NCBI GenBank assembly: GCA_963932145.1
Contig: OZ010611.1
Coordinates: 59,405,292-59,469,291, forward strand
DNA: 64,000 nt
Direction of reading: 5' to 3'
Origin: Acanthosepion lycidas
Taxonomy: Eukaryota > Mollusca > Cephalopoda > Sepiida > Sepiidae
Part shown: positions 38,633 to 51,600 of the stretch, piece after piece
Numbering within the stretch: position 1 is the first letter of the stretch
How the letters are laid out: each line of letters begins with the position of its first letter
Notes under the pieces: generated by a model
The model's input: the letters and a program-made list of their open reading frames with translations, nothing else
Database searches by the model: none
Told to the model about the DNA's origin: nothing
Made by a program: the position numbers and the translations under genes

Positions 38633-41600
38633 TTAAGTAGAGGCTAGGCCCCTTTCTAAATCTTGGTTGAAATTATTTTTCATTCTAATTCATAGAAATG
38701 GAGTAGCGTGCAATGGTGTCGTCTCATACAACAGTGAGTTAGTAGAAAAAATTTGTGGTCACAAAATGGGTGATCAGTGTCTTATTCTCTTCTGTTTGTG
38801 CCTTGTCTTTAGCTTTTTCTTCTATATTTAACATTATGTAGAGGCTAGGCCCCCCTCTAAATCTTGGTTGAAATTATTTTTCATTCTAATTCATAGAAAT
38901 GGAGTAGCGTGCAATGTTGTCGTCTCATACAACAGTCAGGTAGGAGAAAAAATTTGTTGGAACGAAATGGGTGATCAGTGTCTTATTCTCTTCTGTTTGT
39001 GCCTTGTCTTTAGCTTTTTCTTCTATATTTAACTTTATGTAGAGGCTAGGCACCCCTCTAAATCTGGCTTGAAATTATTTTTCATTCTAATTCATAGATA
39101 TGGGGTAGCATGCAAAGGTGTCGTCTCATACAACTGTGAGTTAGGAGAAAAAATTTGTGGGCACAAAATGGGTGATCAGTGTCTTATTCTCTTCTGTTTG
39201 TGCCTTGTCTTTAGCTTTTTCTTCTATATTTAAATTTATGTAGAGGCTAGGCCCCGCTCTAAATATTCGTTGAACTTATTTTTCATTCTAATTAATAGAA
39301 ATGGAGTAGCGTGCAATAGTGTCGTGTCATACAACTGTGAGTTAGTAGATAAAATTTGTGGGCACAAAATGGGTGATCAGTGACTTATTCTCTTCTGTTT
39401 ATGCCTTGTCTTTAGTTTTTTCTTCTATATTTAACTTTATATAGAGGCTAGTCCCCTTTCTAAATCCTGGTTGAAATTATTTTTCATTCTAATTAATAGA
39501 AATGGAGTAGCATGCAATGGTGTCGTCTCATACAACAGTGAGTTAGTAGAAAAAATTTGTGGACAAAATGGGTGATCAGTGTCTTATTCTCTTCTGTTTG
39601 TGCCTTGTCTTTAGCATTTTCTTCTATATTTAACGTTATGTAGAGGCTAGGCCCCCCTCTAAATCTTGGTTGAAATTATTTTTTATTCTAATTCATAGAA
39701 ATGGAGTAGCGTGCAATGGTGTCGTCTCATACAACAGTGAGTTAGGAGAAAATATTTGTGGGCACAAAATGGGTGATCAGTGTCTTATTCTCTTCTGTTT
39801 GTGCCTTGTCTTTAGCTTTTTCTTCTATATTTAACTTTATGTAGAGGCTACTCCCCTTTATAAATCTTGGTTGAAATTATTTTTCATTCTAATTAATAGA
39901 AATGGAGTAGCATGCAATGGTGTCGTCTCATACAACAGTGAGTTAGGAGAAAAAATTTGTGGCCACAAAATGGTTGATCAGTGTCTTATTCTCTTCTGTT
40001 TGTGCCTTGTCTTTAGCTTTTTCTTCTATATTTAACTTTATGTAGAGGCTAGGCCCCCTCTAAATCTTGGTTGAAATTATTTTTCATTCTAATTAATAGA
40101 AATGGAGTAGCGTGCAATGGTGTCGTCTCATACAACTGTGAGTTAGCAGATAAAATTTGTGGGCACAAAATGGGTGATCAGTGTCTTATTCTCTTCTGTT
40201 TATGCCTTGTCTTTAGCTTTTTCTTCTATATTTAACTTTATGTAGAGGCTAGGCCCCCCTCTAAATCTTGGTTGAAATTATTTTTCATTCTAATTCATAG
40301 AAATGGAGTAGCGTGCAATGGTTTCGTCTCATTCAACAGGGAGTTAGGCGAAAAAATTTGTGGGCACAAAATGGGTGATCAGGTGTCTTATTCTCTTCTG
40401 TTTGTGCCTTGTGTTTAGCTTTTTCTTCTATATTTAACTTTATGTAGAGGCTAGGCCCCCCTCTAAATCTTGGTTGAAATTATTTTTCATTCTAATTCAT
40501 AGAAATGGAGTAGCGTGCAATGGTGTCGTATCATAGAACAGTGAGGTAGGAGAAAAAATTTGTTGGCACAAAATGGGTGATCAGTGTCTTATTCTCTTCT
40601 GTTTGTGCCTTGTCTTTAGCTTTTTCTTCTATATTTAACTTTATGTAGAGGCTAGGCCCCCCTTTAAATCTTGGTTGAAATTATTTTTCATTCTAATTCA
40701 TAGAAATGGAGTAGCGTGCAATGGTGTCGTCTCATACAACAGTGAGTTAGGAGAAAATATTTGTGGGCACAAAATGGGTGATCAGTGTCTTATTCTCTTC
40801 TGTTTGTGCCTTGTCTTTAGCTTTTTCTTCTATATTTAACTTTACGTCGAGGCTAGGCCCCCCTCTAAATCTTGGTTGAAATTATTTTTCATTCTAATTC
40901 ATAGAAATGGAGTAGCGTGCAAGGGTTTCGTTTCATACAACAGTGAGTTAGGCGAAAAAATTTGTGGGCACAAAATGGGTGATCAGTGTCTTATTCTCTT
41001 CTGTTTGTGCCTTGTCTTTAGCTTTTTCTTCTATATTTAAATTTATGTAGAGGCTAGGCCCCGCTCTAAATCTTTGTTAAAATTATTTTTCAATCTAATT
41101 AATAGAAATGGAGAAGCGTGCAATAGTGTCGTCTCATACAACTGTGAGTTAGTAGATAAAATTTGTGGGCCCAAAATGGGTGATCAGTGTCTTATTCTCT
41201 TCTGTTTATGCCTTGTCTTTAGTTTTTTCTTCTATATTTAACTTTATATAGAGGCTAGTCCCCTTTCTAAATCTTGGTTGAAATTATTTTTCATTCTAAT
41301 TAATAGAAATGGAGTAGCATGCAATGGTGTCGTCTCATACAACAGTGAGTTAGGAGAAAAAATTTGTGGGCACAAAATGGTGGATCAGTGTCTTATTCTC
41401 TTCTGTTTGTGCCTTGTCTTTAGCTTTTTCTTCTATATTTAACTTTATGTAGAGGCTAGGCCCCCCTCTAAATCTTGGTTGAAATTATTTTTCATTCTAA
41501 TTCATAGAAATGGAGTAGCGTGCAATGGCGTCGTCTCATACAACAGTGAGGTAGGAGAAAAAATTTGTTGGCACAAAATGGGTGATCAGTGTCTTATTCT

Positions 41601-41639
41601 CTTCTGTTTGTGCCTTGTCTTTAGCTTTTTCTTCTATAT

Positions 41640-43647
41640 TTAACTTTATGTCGAGGCTAAGCCCCCCTCTAAATCTTGGTTGAAATTATTTTTCATTCTA
41701 ATTCATAGAAATGGAGTAGCGTGCAATGGTTTCGTTTCATACAACAGTGAGTTAGGCGAAAAAATTTGTGGGCACAAAATGGGTGATCAGTGTCTTATTC
41801 TCTTCTGTTTGTGCCTTGTCTTTACCTTTTTCTTCTATATTTAACTTTATGTAGAGGCTAGGCCCCCCTCTAAATCTTGGTTGAAATTATTTTTCATTCT
41901 AATTCATAGAAATGGAGTAGCGTGCAATGGTGTCGTCTCATACAACTGTGAGTTAGCAGATAAAATTTGTGGGCACAAAATGGGTGATCAGTGCCTTATT
42001 CTCTTCTGTTTATGCCTTGTCTTTAGCTTTTTCTTCTATATTTAACTTTATGTAGAGGCTAGGCCCCCCTCTAAATCTTGGTTGAAATTATTTTTCATTC
42101 TAATTAATAGAAATGGAGTAGCGTGCAATGGTGTCGTCTCATACAACAGTGAGGTAGGAGAAAAAATTTGTAGGCACAAATGGGTGATCAGTGTCTTATT
42201 CTCTTCTGTTTGTGCCTTGTCTTTAGCTTTTTCTTCTATATTTAACTTTATGTAGAGGCTAAGCCCCCCTCTAAATCTTGGTTGAAATTATTTTTCATTC
42301 TAATTCATAGAAATGGAGTAGCGTGCAATGGTGTCGTCTCATAGAACAGTGAGGTAGGAGAAAAAATTTGTTGGCACAAAATGGGTGATCAGTGTCTTAT
42401 TCTCTTCTGTTTATGCCTTGTCTTTAGCTTTCTCTTCTATATTTAACTTTATGTCGAGGCTAGGCCCCCCTGTAAATCTTGGTTGAAATTATTTTTCATT
42501 CTAATTCATAGAAATGGAGTAGCGTGCAATGGTTTCGTCTCATACAACAGTGAGTTAGGCGAAAAAATTTGTGGGCACAAAATGGGTGATCAGTGTCTTA
42601 TTCTCTTCTGTTTGTGCCTTGTCTTTAGCTTTTTCTTCTATATTTAACTTTATGTAGAGGCTAGGCCCCCCTCTAAATCTTGGTTGAAATTATTTTTCAT
42701 TCTAATTCATAGAAATGGAGTAGCGTGCAATGGTGTCGTCTCATAGAACAGTGAGGTAGGAGAAAAAATTTGTTGGCACAAAATGGGTGATCAGTGTCTT
42801 ATTCTCTTCTGTTTGTGCCTTGTCTTTAGCTTTTTCTTCTATATTTAACTTTATGTAGAGGCTAGGCCCCCCTCTAAATCTTGGTTGAAATTATTTTTCA
42901 TTGTAATTCATAGAAATGGAGTAGCGTGCAATGGTTTCATCTCATACAACAGTGAGTTAGGAGAAAATATTTGTGGGCACAAAATGGGTGATCAGTGTCT
43001 TATTCTCTTCTGTTTGTGCCTTGTCTTTAGCTTTTTCTTCTATATTTAACTTTATGTCGAGGCTAGGCCCCCCTCTAAATCTTGGTTTAAATTATTTTTC
43101 ATTCTAATTCATAGAAATGGAGTAGCGTGCAATGGTTTCGTTTCATACAACAGTGAGGTAGGAGAAAAAATTTGTTGGCACAAAATGGGTGATCAGTGTC
43201 TTATTCTCTTCTGTTTGTGCCTTGTCTTTAGCTTTTTCTTCTATATTTAACTTTATGTAGAGGCTAGGCCCCCCTCTAAATCTTAGTTGAAATTTTTTTT
43301 CATTCTAATTCATAGAAATGGAGTAGCGATCAAAGGTGTCGTCTCAAACAACAGTGAGTTAGGAGAAAAAATTTGTGGGCGCAAAATTGGTGATCAGTGT
43401 CTTATTCTCTTCTGTTTTGCCTTGTCTTTAGCTTTTCCTTCTATATTTAACTTTATGTAGAGGATAGGCCCCCCTCTAAATCTTGGTTGAAATTATTTTT
43501 CATTCTAATTAATAGAAATGGAGTAGCGTTCAATGGTGTCGTCTCATACAACGGTGAGGTAGGAGAATAAATTTGTTGGCACAAATGGGTGATCAGTGTC
43601 TTATTCTCTTCTGTTTGTGCCTTGTCTTTAGCTTTTTCTTCTATATT
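41640..43647 (+). repeat. 10-monomer HOR, copy 1 (2,007 bp)
   Basis: Landmarks recur exactly 2,007 bp downstream: TCGAGGCTAAG 41,651 to 43,658, GTGCCTTATTC 41,991 to 43,998, TAGGCACAAATGG 42,171 to 44,178, and also TAGCTTTCTC and CTTAGTTGAAATTTT. By eye only about two base differences separate the copies (near 41,670/43,677 and 43,552/45,559). Confidence 0.92.
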
Positions 43648-45657
43648 TAACTTTATGTCGAGGCTAAGCCCCCCTCTATATCTTGGTTGAAATTATTTTT
43701 CATTCTAATTCATAGAAATGGAGTAGCGTGCAATGGTTTCGTTTCATACAACAGTGAGTTAGGCGAAAAAATTTGTGGGCACAAAATGGGTGATCAGTGT
43801 CTTATTCTCTTCTGTTTGTGCCTTGTCTTTACCTTTTTCTTCTATATTTAACTTTATGTAGAGGCTAGGCCCCCCTCTAAATCTTGGTTGAAATTATTTT
43901 TCATTCTAATTCATAGAAATGGAGTAGCGTGCAATGGTGTCGTCTCATACAACTGTGAGTTAGCAGATAAAATTTGTGGGCACAAAATGGGTGATCAGTG
44001 CCTTATTCTCTTCTGTTTATGCCTTGTCTTTAGCTTTTTCTTCTATATTTAACTTTATGTAGAGGCTAGGCCCCCCTCTAAATCTTGGTTGAAATTATTT
44101 TTCATTCTAATTAATAGAAATGGAGTAGCGTGCAATGGTGTCGTCTCATACAACAGTGAGGTAGGAGAAAAAATTTGTAGGCACAAATGGGTGATCAGTG
44201 TCTTATTCTCTTCTGTTTGTGCCTTGTCTTTAGCTTTTTCTTCTATATTTAACTTTATGTAGAGGCTAAGCCCCCCTCTAAATCTTGGTTGAAATTATTT
44301 TTCATTCTAATTCATAGAAATGGAGTAGCGTGCAATGGTGTCGTCTCATAGAACAGTGAGGTAGGAGAAAAAATTTGTTGGCACAAAATGGGTGATCAGT
44401 GTCTTATTCTCTTCTGTTTATGCCTTGTCTTTAGCTTTCTCTTCTATATTTAACTTTATGTCGAGGCTAGGCCCCCCTGTAAATCTTGGTTGAAATTATT
44501 TTTCATTCTAATTCATAGAAATGGAGTAGCGTGCAATGGTTTCGTCTCATACAACAGTGAGTTAGGCGAAAAAATTTGTGGGCACAAAATGGGTGATCAG
44601 TGTCTTATTCTCTTCTGTTTGTGCCTTGTCTTTAGCTTTTTCTTCTATATTTAACTTTATGTAGAGGCTAGGCCCCCCTCTAAATCTTGGTTGAAATTAT
44701 TTTTCATTCTAATTCATAGAAATGGAGTAGCGTGCAATGGTGTCGTCTCATAGAACAGTGAGGTAGGAGAAAAAATTTGTTGGCACAAAATGGGTGATCA
44801 GTGTCTTATTCTCTTCTGTTTGTGCCTTGTCTTTAGCTTTTTCTTCTATATTTAACTTTATGTAGAGGCTAGGCCCCCCTCTAAATCTTGGTTGAAATTA
44901 TTTTTCATTGTAATTCATAGAAATGGAGTAGCGTGCAATGGTTTCATCTCATACAACAGTGAGTTAGGAGAAAATATTTGTGGGCACAAAATGGGTGATC
45001 AGTGTCTTATTCTCTTCTGTTTGTGCCTTGTCTTTAGCTTTTTCTTCTATATTTAACTTTATGTCGAGGCTAGGCCCCCCTCTAAATCTTGGTTTAAATT
45101 ATTTTTCATTCTAATTCATAGAAATGGAGTAGCGTGCAATGGTTTCGTTTCATACAACAGTGAGGTAGGAGAAAAAATTTGTTGGCACAAAATGGGTGAT
45201 CAGTGTCTTATTCTCTTCTGTTTGTGCCTTGTCTTTAGCTTTTTCTTCTATATTTAACTTTATGTAGAGGCTAGGCCCCCCTCTAAATCTTAGTTGAAAT
45301 TTTTTTTCATTCTAATTCATAGAAATGGAGTAGCGATCAAAGGTGTCGTCTCAAACAACAGTGAGTTAGGAGAAAAAATTTGTGGGCGCAAAATTGGTGA
45401 TCAGTGTCTTATTCTCTTCTGTTTTGCCTTGTCTTTAGCTTTTCCTTCTATATTTAACTTTATGTAGAGGATAGGCCCCCCTCTAAATCTTGGTTGAAAT
45501 TATTTTTCATTCTAATTAATAGAAATGGAGTAGCGTTCAATGGTGTCGTCTCATACAACAGTGAGGTAGGAGAATAAATTTGTTGGCACAAATGGGTGAT
45601 CAGTGTCTTATTCTCTTCTGTTTGTGCCTTGTCTTTAGCTTTTTCTTCTATATTTAA
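43647..45657 (+). repeat. 10-monomer HOR, copy 2
   Basis: Direct tandem partner of 41,640-43,647. It ends near 45,657, where GTCGAGGCTAAG gives way to GTAGAGGCTAGG. Such close identity implies a very young duplication or an assembly error. Confidence 0.92.
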
Positions 45658-45939
45658 CTTTATGTAGAGGCTAGGCCCCCCTCTAAATCTTGGTTGAAAT
45701 TATTTTTCATTGTAATTAATAGAAATGGAGTAGCGATCAAAGCTGTCGTCTCAAACAACAGTGAGTTAGGAGAAAAAATTTGTGGGCACAAAATGGGTGA
45801 TCAGTGTCTTATTCTCTTCTGTTTATGCCTTGACTTTAGCTTTTTCTTCTATATTTAAAATTATGTAGAGGCTAGGCCCCCCTCTATATCTTGGTTGAAA
45901 TTATTTTTCATTCTAATTAATAGAAATGGAGTAGCGTGC

Positions 45940-47100
45940 AATGGTGTCGTCTTATACAACAGTGAGTTAGGAGAAAAAATTTGTGGCCACGAAAAGGGTG
46001 ATCAGTGTCTTATTCTCTTCTGTTTGTGCCTTGTCTTTAGCTTTTTCTTCTATATTTAACTTTATGTAGAGGCTAGGCCCCCCTCTAAATCTTGGTTGAA
46101 ATTATTTTTCATTCTAATTCATAGAAATGGAGTACCGTGCAATGGTTTCGTTTCATAGAACAGTGAGTTAGGCGAAAAAATTTGTGGGCACAAAATGGGT
46201 GATCAGTGTCTTATTCTCTTCTGTTTGTGCCTTGTCTTTTGCTTTTTCTTCTATATTTAACTTTATGTAGAGTCTAGGCCCCCCTCTAAATCTTGGTTGA
46301 AATTATTTTTCATTCTAATTAATAGAAATGGAGTAGCGATCAAAGGTGTCGTCGCAAACAACAGTGAGTTAGGAGAAAAAATTTGTGGGCGCAAAATTGG
46401 TGATCAGTGTCTTATTCTCTTCTGTTTGTGCCTTGTCTTTAGCTTTTCCTTCTATATTTAACTTTATGTAGAGGCTAGGCCCCCCTCTAAATCTTGGTTG
46501 AAATTATTTTTCATTCTAATTAATAGAAATGGAGTAGCGTGAAATGGTGTCGTCTCATACAACTGTGAGTTAGCAGATAAAATTTGTGGGCACAAAATGG
46601 GTGATCAGTGTCTTATTCTCTTCTGTTTATGCCTTGTCTTTAGCTTTTTCTTCTATATTGAACTTTATGTAGAGGCTAGGCCCCCCTCTAAATCTTGGTT
46701 GAAATTATTTTTCATTCTAATTAATAGAAATGGAGTAGCGTGCAATGGTGTCGTCTTATACAACAGTGAGTTAGGAGAAAAAATTTGTGGCCACGAAAAG
46801 GGTGATCAGTGTCTTATTCTCTTCTGTTTGTGCCTTGTCTTTAGCTTTTTCTTCTATATTTAACTTTATGTAGAGGCTAGGCCCCCCTCTAAATCTTGGT
46901 TGAAATTATTTTTCATTCTAATTCATAGAAATGGAGTACCGTGCAATGGTTTCGTTTCATAGAACAGTGAGTTAGGCGAAAAAATTTGTGGGCACAAAAT
47001 GGGTGATCAGTGTTTTATTCTCTTCTGTTTGTGCCTTGTCTTTTGCTTTTTCTTCTATATTTAACTTTATGTAGAGGCTAGGCCCCCCTCTAAATCTTGG
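45940..47100 (+). repeat. 4-monomer HOR (804 bp), about 1.4 copies
   Basis: The unusual pair CTTATACAACAG with GGCCACGAAAAGG occurs at 45,951 and 46,755, 804 bp apart. The following monomer with GTACCGTGC, TTTCATAGAACAG and CTTTTGCTTT occurs near 46,132 and 46,936. The R-type variant with GTCGTCGCAAAC occurs at 46,351 and 47,756, about 1,405 bp apart, so a 7-monomer step overlaps the 4-monomer one. Confidence 0.83.
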
Positions 47101-48679
47101 TTGAAATTATTTTTCATTCTAATTCATAGAAATGGAGTAGCGTGCAATGGTGTCGTCTCATAGAACAGTGAGGTAGGAGAAAAAATTTGTTGGCACAAGA
47201 TGGGTGATCAGTGTCTTATTCTCTTCTGTTTGTGCCTTGTCTTTAGCTTTTTCTTCTATATTTAACTTTATGTAGAGGCTAGGCCCCCCTCTAAATCTTG
47301 GTTGAAATTATTTTTCATTTTAATTAATAGAAATGGAGTAGCGTGCAATGGTGTCGTCACATACAACAGTGAGGTAGGAGAAAAATTTGTTGGCACAAAT
47401 GGGTGATCAGTGTCTTATTCTCTTCTGTTTGTGCCTTGTCTTTAGCTTTTTCTTCTATATTTAACTTTATGTAGAGGCTAGGCCCCCCTCTAAATCTTGG
47501 TTGAAATTATTTTTCATTCTAATTCATAGAAATGGAGTAGCGTGCAATGGTGTCGTCTCATAGAACAGTGAGGTAGGAGAAAAAATTTGTTGGCACAAAA
47601 TGGGTGATCAGTGTCTTATTCTCTTCTGTTTGTGCCTTGTCTTTAGCTTTTTCTTCTATATTTAACTTTATGTAGAGGCTAGGCCCCCCTCTAAATCTTG
47701 GTTGAAATTATTTTTCATTCTAATTAATAGAAATGGAGTAGCGATCAAAGGTGTCGTCGCAAACAACAGTGAGTTAGGAGAAAAAATTTGTGGGCGCAAA
47801 ATTGGTGATCAGTGTCTTATTCTCTTCTGTTTGTGCCTTCTCTTTAGCTTTTCCTTCTATATTTAACTTTATGTAGAGGCTAGGCCCCGCTCTAAATCTT
47901 GGTTGAAATTATTTTTCATTCTAATTAATAGAAATGGAGTAGCGTGAAATGGTGTCGTCTCATACAACTGTGAGTTAGCAGATAAAATTTGTGGGCACAA
48001 AATGGGTGATCAGTGTCTTATTCTCTTCTGTTTATGCCTTGTCTTTAGCTTTTTCTTCTATATTTAATATTATGTAGAGGATAGGCCCCCCACGAAATCT
48101 TGGTTGATATTATTTTTCATTCTAATTCATAGAAATGGAGTAGCGTGCAATGGTGTCGTCTCATAGAACAGTGAGGTAGGAGAAAAAATTTGTTGGCACA
48201 AAATGGGTGATCAGTGTCTTATTCTCTTCTGTTTGTGCCTTGCCTTTAGCTTTTTCTTCTATATTTAACTTTATGTAGAGGCTAGTTCCCCCTCTAAATC
48301 TTGGTTGAAATTATTTTTCATTCTAATTAATAGAAATGGAGTAGCGTGCAATGGTGTCGTCTCATACAGCAGTGAGTTAGTAGAAAAAATTTGTGGGCAC
48401 AAAATGGGTGATCAGTGTCTTATTCTCTTCTGTTTGTACCTTGTCTTTAGCTTTTTCTTCTATATTTAACTTTATGTAGAGGCTAGGCCCCCCTCTAAAT
48501 CTTGGTTGAAATTATTTTTCATTCTAATTCATAGAAATGGTGTAGCGTGCAATGGTGTCGTCTCATACAACAGTGATGTAGGAGAAAAAATTTGTTGGCA
48601 CAAAATGGGTGATCAGTGTCATATTCTCTTCTGTTTGTGCCTTGTCTTTAGCTTTTTCTTCTATATCTAACTTTATGTA

Positions 48680-51600
48680 GAGGCTAGGCCCGCCTCTAAA
48701 TCTTGGTTGAAATTATTTTTCATTCTAATTAATAGAAATGGAGTAGCGTGCAATGGTGTCGTCTCATACAACAGTGAGTTAGTAGAAAAAATTTGTGGGC
48801 ACAAAATGGGTGATCAGTGTCTTATTCTCATCTGTTTGTGCCTTGTCTTTAGCTTTTTCTTCTATATTTAACTTTATGTAGAGGCTAGTCCCCTTTCTAA
48901 ATCTTGGTTGGAATTATTTTTCGTTCTAATTCATAGAAATGGAGTAGCGTGCAATGGTGTCGTCTCATACAACAGTGAGTTAGAAGAAAAAATTTGTTGG
49001 CACAAAATGGGTGATCAGTGTCTTATTCTCTTCTGTTTGTGCCTTGTCTTTAGCTTTTTCTTCTATATTTAACTTTATGTAGAGGCTAGGCACCACACTA
49101 AATCTGGCTTGAAATTATTTTTCATTCTAATTCATAGAAATGGAGTAGCGTGCAATGGTGTCGTCTCATACAACAGTGAGTTAGTAGAAAAAATTTGTGG
49201 GCACAAATTGGGTGATCAGTGTCTTATTCTCTTCTGTTTGTGCCTTGTCTTTAGATTTTTCTTCTATATTTAATATTATGTAGAGGATAGGCCCCCCACT
49301 AAATCTTGGTTGATATTATTTTTCATTCTAATTCATAGAAATGGAGTATCGTGCAATGGTGTCGTCTCATACAACAGTGAGGTAGGAGAAAAATTTTGTT
49401 GGCACAAAATCGGTGATCAGTGTCTTATTCTCTTCTGTTTGTGCCTTGACTTTAGCTTTTTCTTCTATATTTAACTTTATGTAGAGGCTAGGTCCCCCTC
49501 TAAATCTTGGTTGAAATTATTTTTCATTCTAATTAATAGAAATGGAGTACCGATCAAAGGTGTCGTCTCAAACAACAGTGAGTTAGGAGTAAAAATTTGT
49601 GGGCACAAAATGGGTGATCAGTGTCTTATTCTCTTCTGTTTGTGCCTTGTCTTTAGCTTTTTCTTCTATATTTAACTTTATGGAGAGGCTAGCCCCCCCT
49701 CTAAATATTGGTTGAAATTATTTTTCATTCTAATTCATAGAAACGGAGTAGCATGCAATGGTGTCGTCTCATACAACAGTGAGGTACGAGACAAAATTTG
49801 TTGGCACAAAATGGGTGATCAGTGTCTTATTCTCTTCTGTTTGTGCCTTGTCTTTAGCTTTTTCTTCTATATTTAACTTTATGTAGAGGCTAGGCCCCCC
49901 TCTAAATCTTGGTTGAAATTATTTTTCATTCTAATTAATAGAAATGGAGTAGCGTGCAATGGTGTCGTCTCATACATCTGTGAGTTAGCAGATAAAATTT
50001 GTGGGCACAAAATGGATGATCAGTGTCTTATTCTCTTCTGTTTGTGCCTTGTCTTTAGCTTTTTCTTCTATATTTAACTTTATGTAGAGGCTAGGCCCGC
50101 CTCTAAATCTTGGTTGAAATTATTTTTCATTCTAATTAATAGAAATGGAGTAGCGTGCAATGGTGTCGTCTCATACAACAGTGAGTTAGTAGAAAAAATT
50201 TGTGGGCACAAAATGGGTGATCAGTGTCTTATTCTCATCTGTTTGTGCCTTGTCTTTACCTTTTTCTTCTATATTTAACTTTATGTAGAGGCTAGTCCCC
50301 TTTCTAAATCTTGGTTGGAATTATTTTTCATTCTAATTCATAGAAATGGAGTAGCGTGCAATGGTGTCGTCTCATACAACAGTGAGTTAGAAGAAAAAAT
50401 TTGTTGGCACAAAATGGGTGATCAGTGTCTTATTCTCTTCTGTTTGTGCCTTGTCTTTAGCTTTTTCTTCTATATTTAACTTTATGTAGAGGCTAGGCAC
50501 CACACTAAATCTGGCTTGAAATTATTTTTCATTCTAATTCATAGAAATGGAGTAGCGTGCAATGGTGTCGTCTCATACAACAGTGAGTTAGTAGAAAAAA
50601 TTTGTGGGCACAAAATGGGTGATCAGTGTCTTATTCTCTTCTGTTTGTGCCTTGTCTTTAGCTTTTTCTTCTATATTTAACTTTATGTAGAGGCTAGGCC
50701 CCCCTCTAAATCTTGGTTGAAATTATTTTTCATTCTACTTCATAGAAATGGAGTAGCGTGCAATGGTGTCGTCTCATACAACAGTGAGGTAGGAGAAAAA
50801 ATTTGTGGGCACAAAATGGGTGATCAGTGTCTTATTCTCTTCTGTTTGTGCCTTGACTTTAGCTTTTTCTTCTATATTTAACTTTATGTAGAGGCTAGGT
50901 CCCCCTCTAAATCTTGGTTGAAATTATTTTTCATTCTAATTAATAGAAATGGAGTACCGATCAAAGGTGTCGTCTCAAACAACAGTGAGTTAGGAGTAAA
51001 AATTTGTGGGCACAAAATGGGTGATCAGTGTCTTATTCTCTTCTGTTTGTGCCTTGTCTTTAGCTTTTTCTTCTATATTTAACTTTATGGAGAGGCTAGC
51101 CCCCCCTCTAAATATTGGTTGAAATTATTTTTCATTCTAATTCATAGAAACGGAGTAGCATGCAATGGTGTCGTCTCATACAACAGTGAGGTAGGAGACA
51201 AAATTTGTTGGCACAAAATGGGTGATCAGTGTCTTATTCTCTTCTGTTTGTGCCTTTTCTTTAGCTTTTTCTTCTATATTTAACTTTATGGAGAGGCTAG
51301 CCCACCCTCTAAATATTGGTTGAAATTATTTTTCATTCTAATTCATAGAAACGGAGTAGCATGCAATGGTGTCGTCTCATACAACAGTGAGGTAGGAGAC
51401 AAAATTTGTTGGCACAAAATGGGTGATCAGTGTCTTATTCTCTTCTGTTTGTGCCTTGTCTTTAGCTTTTTCTTCTATATTTAACTTTATGTAGAGGCTA
51501 GGCCCGCCTCTAAATCTTGGTTGAAATTATTTTTCATTCTAATTAATAGAAATGGAGTAGCGTGCAATGGTGTCGTCTCATACAACAGTGAGTTAGTAGA

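Larger units (their letters stand above)
38632..47900 (+). repeat. Block B3: B-type monomers with 10-, 4- and 7-monomer HORs
   Basis: The block begins with the B opening series (GTGGTCACAAAATGG, TTGTCGTC with GTCAGGTAGG, GCACCCCTC at 39,052) and continues with the GGTTTCGTTTC, GTCGAGGCTA, GTGAGGTAGG and R monomers typical of B1. R-type monomers lie near 43,329, 45,336, 45,733, 46,338 and 47,742. A stretch near 45,500-46,200 closely follows 26,200-26,700 in B1 (AGAATAAATTTG, GCCTTGACTTTAG). No gene is visible. Confidence 0.82.
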
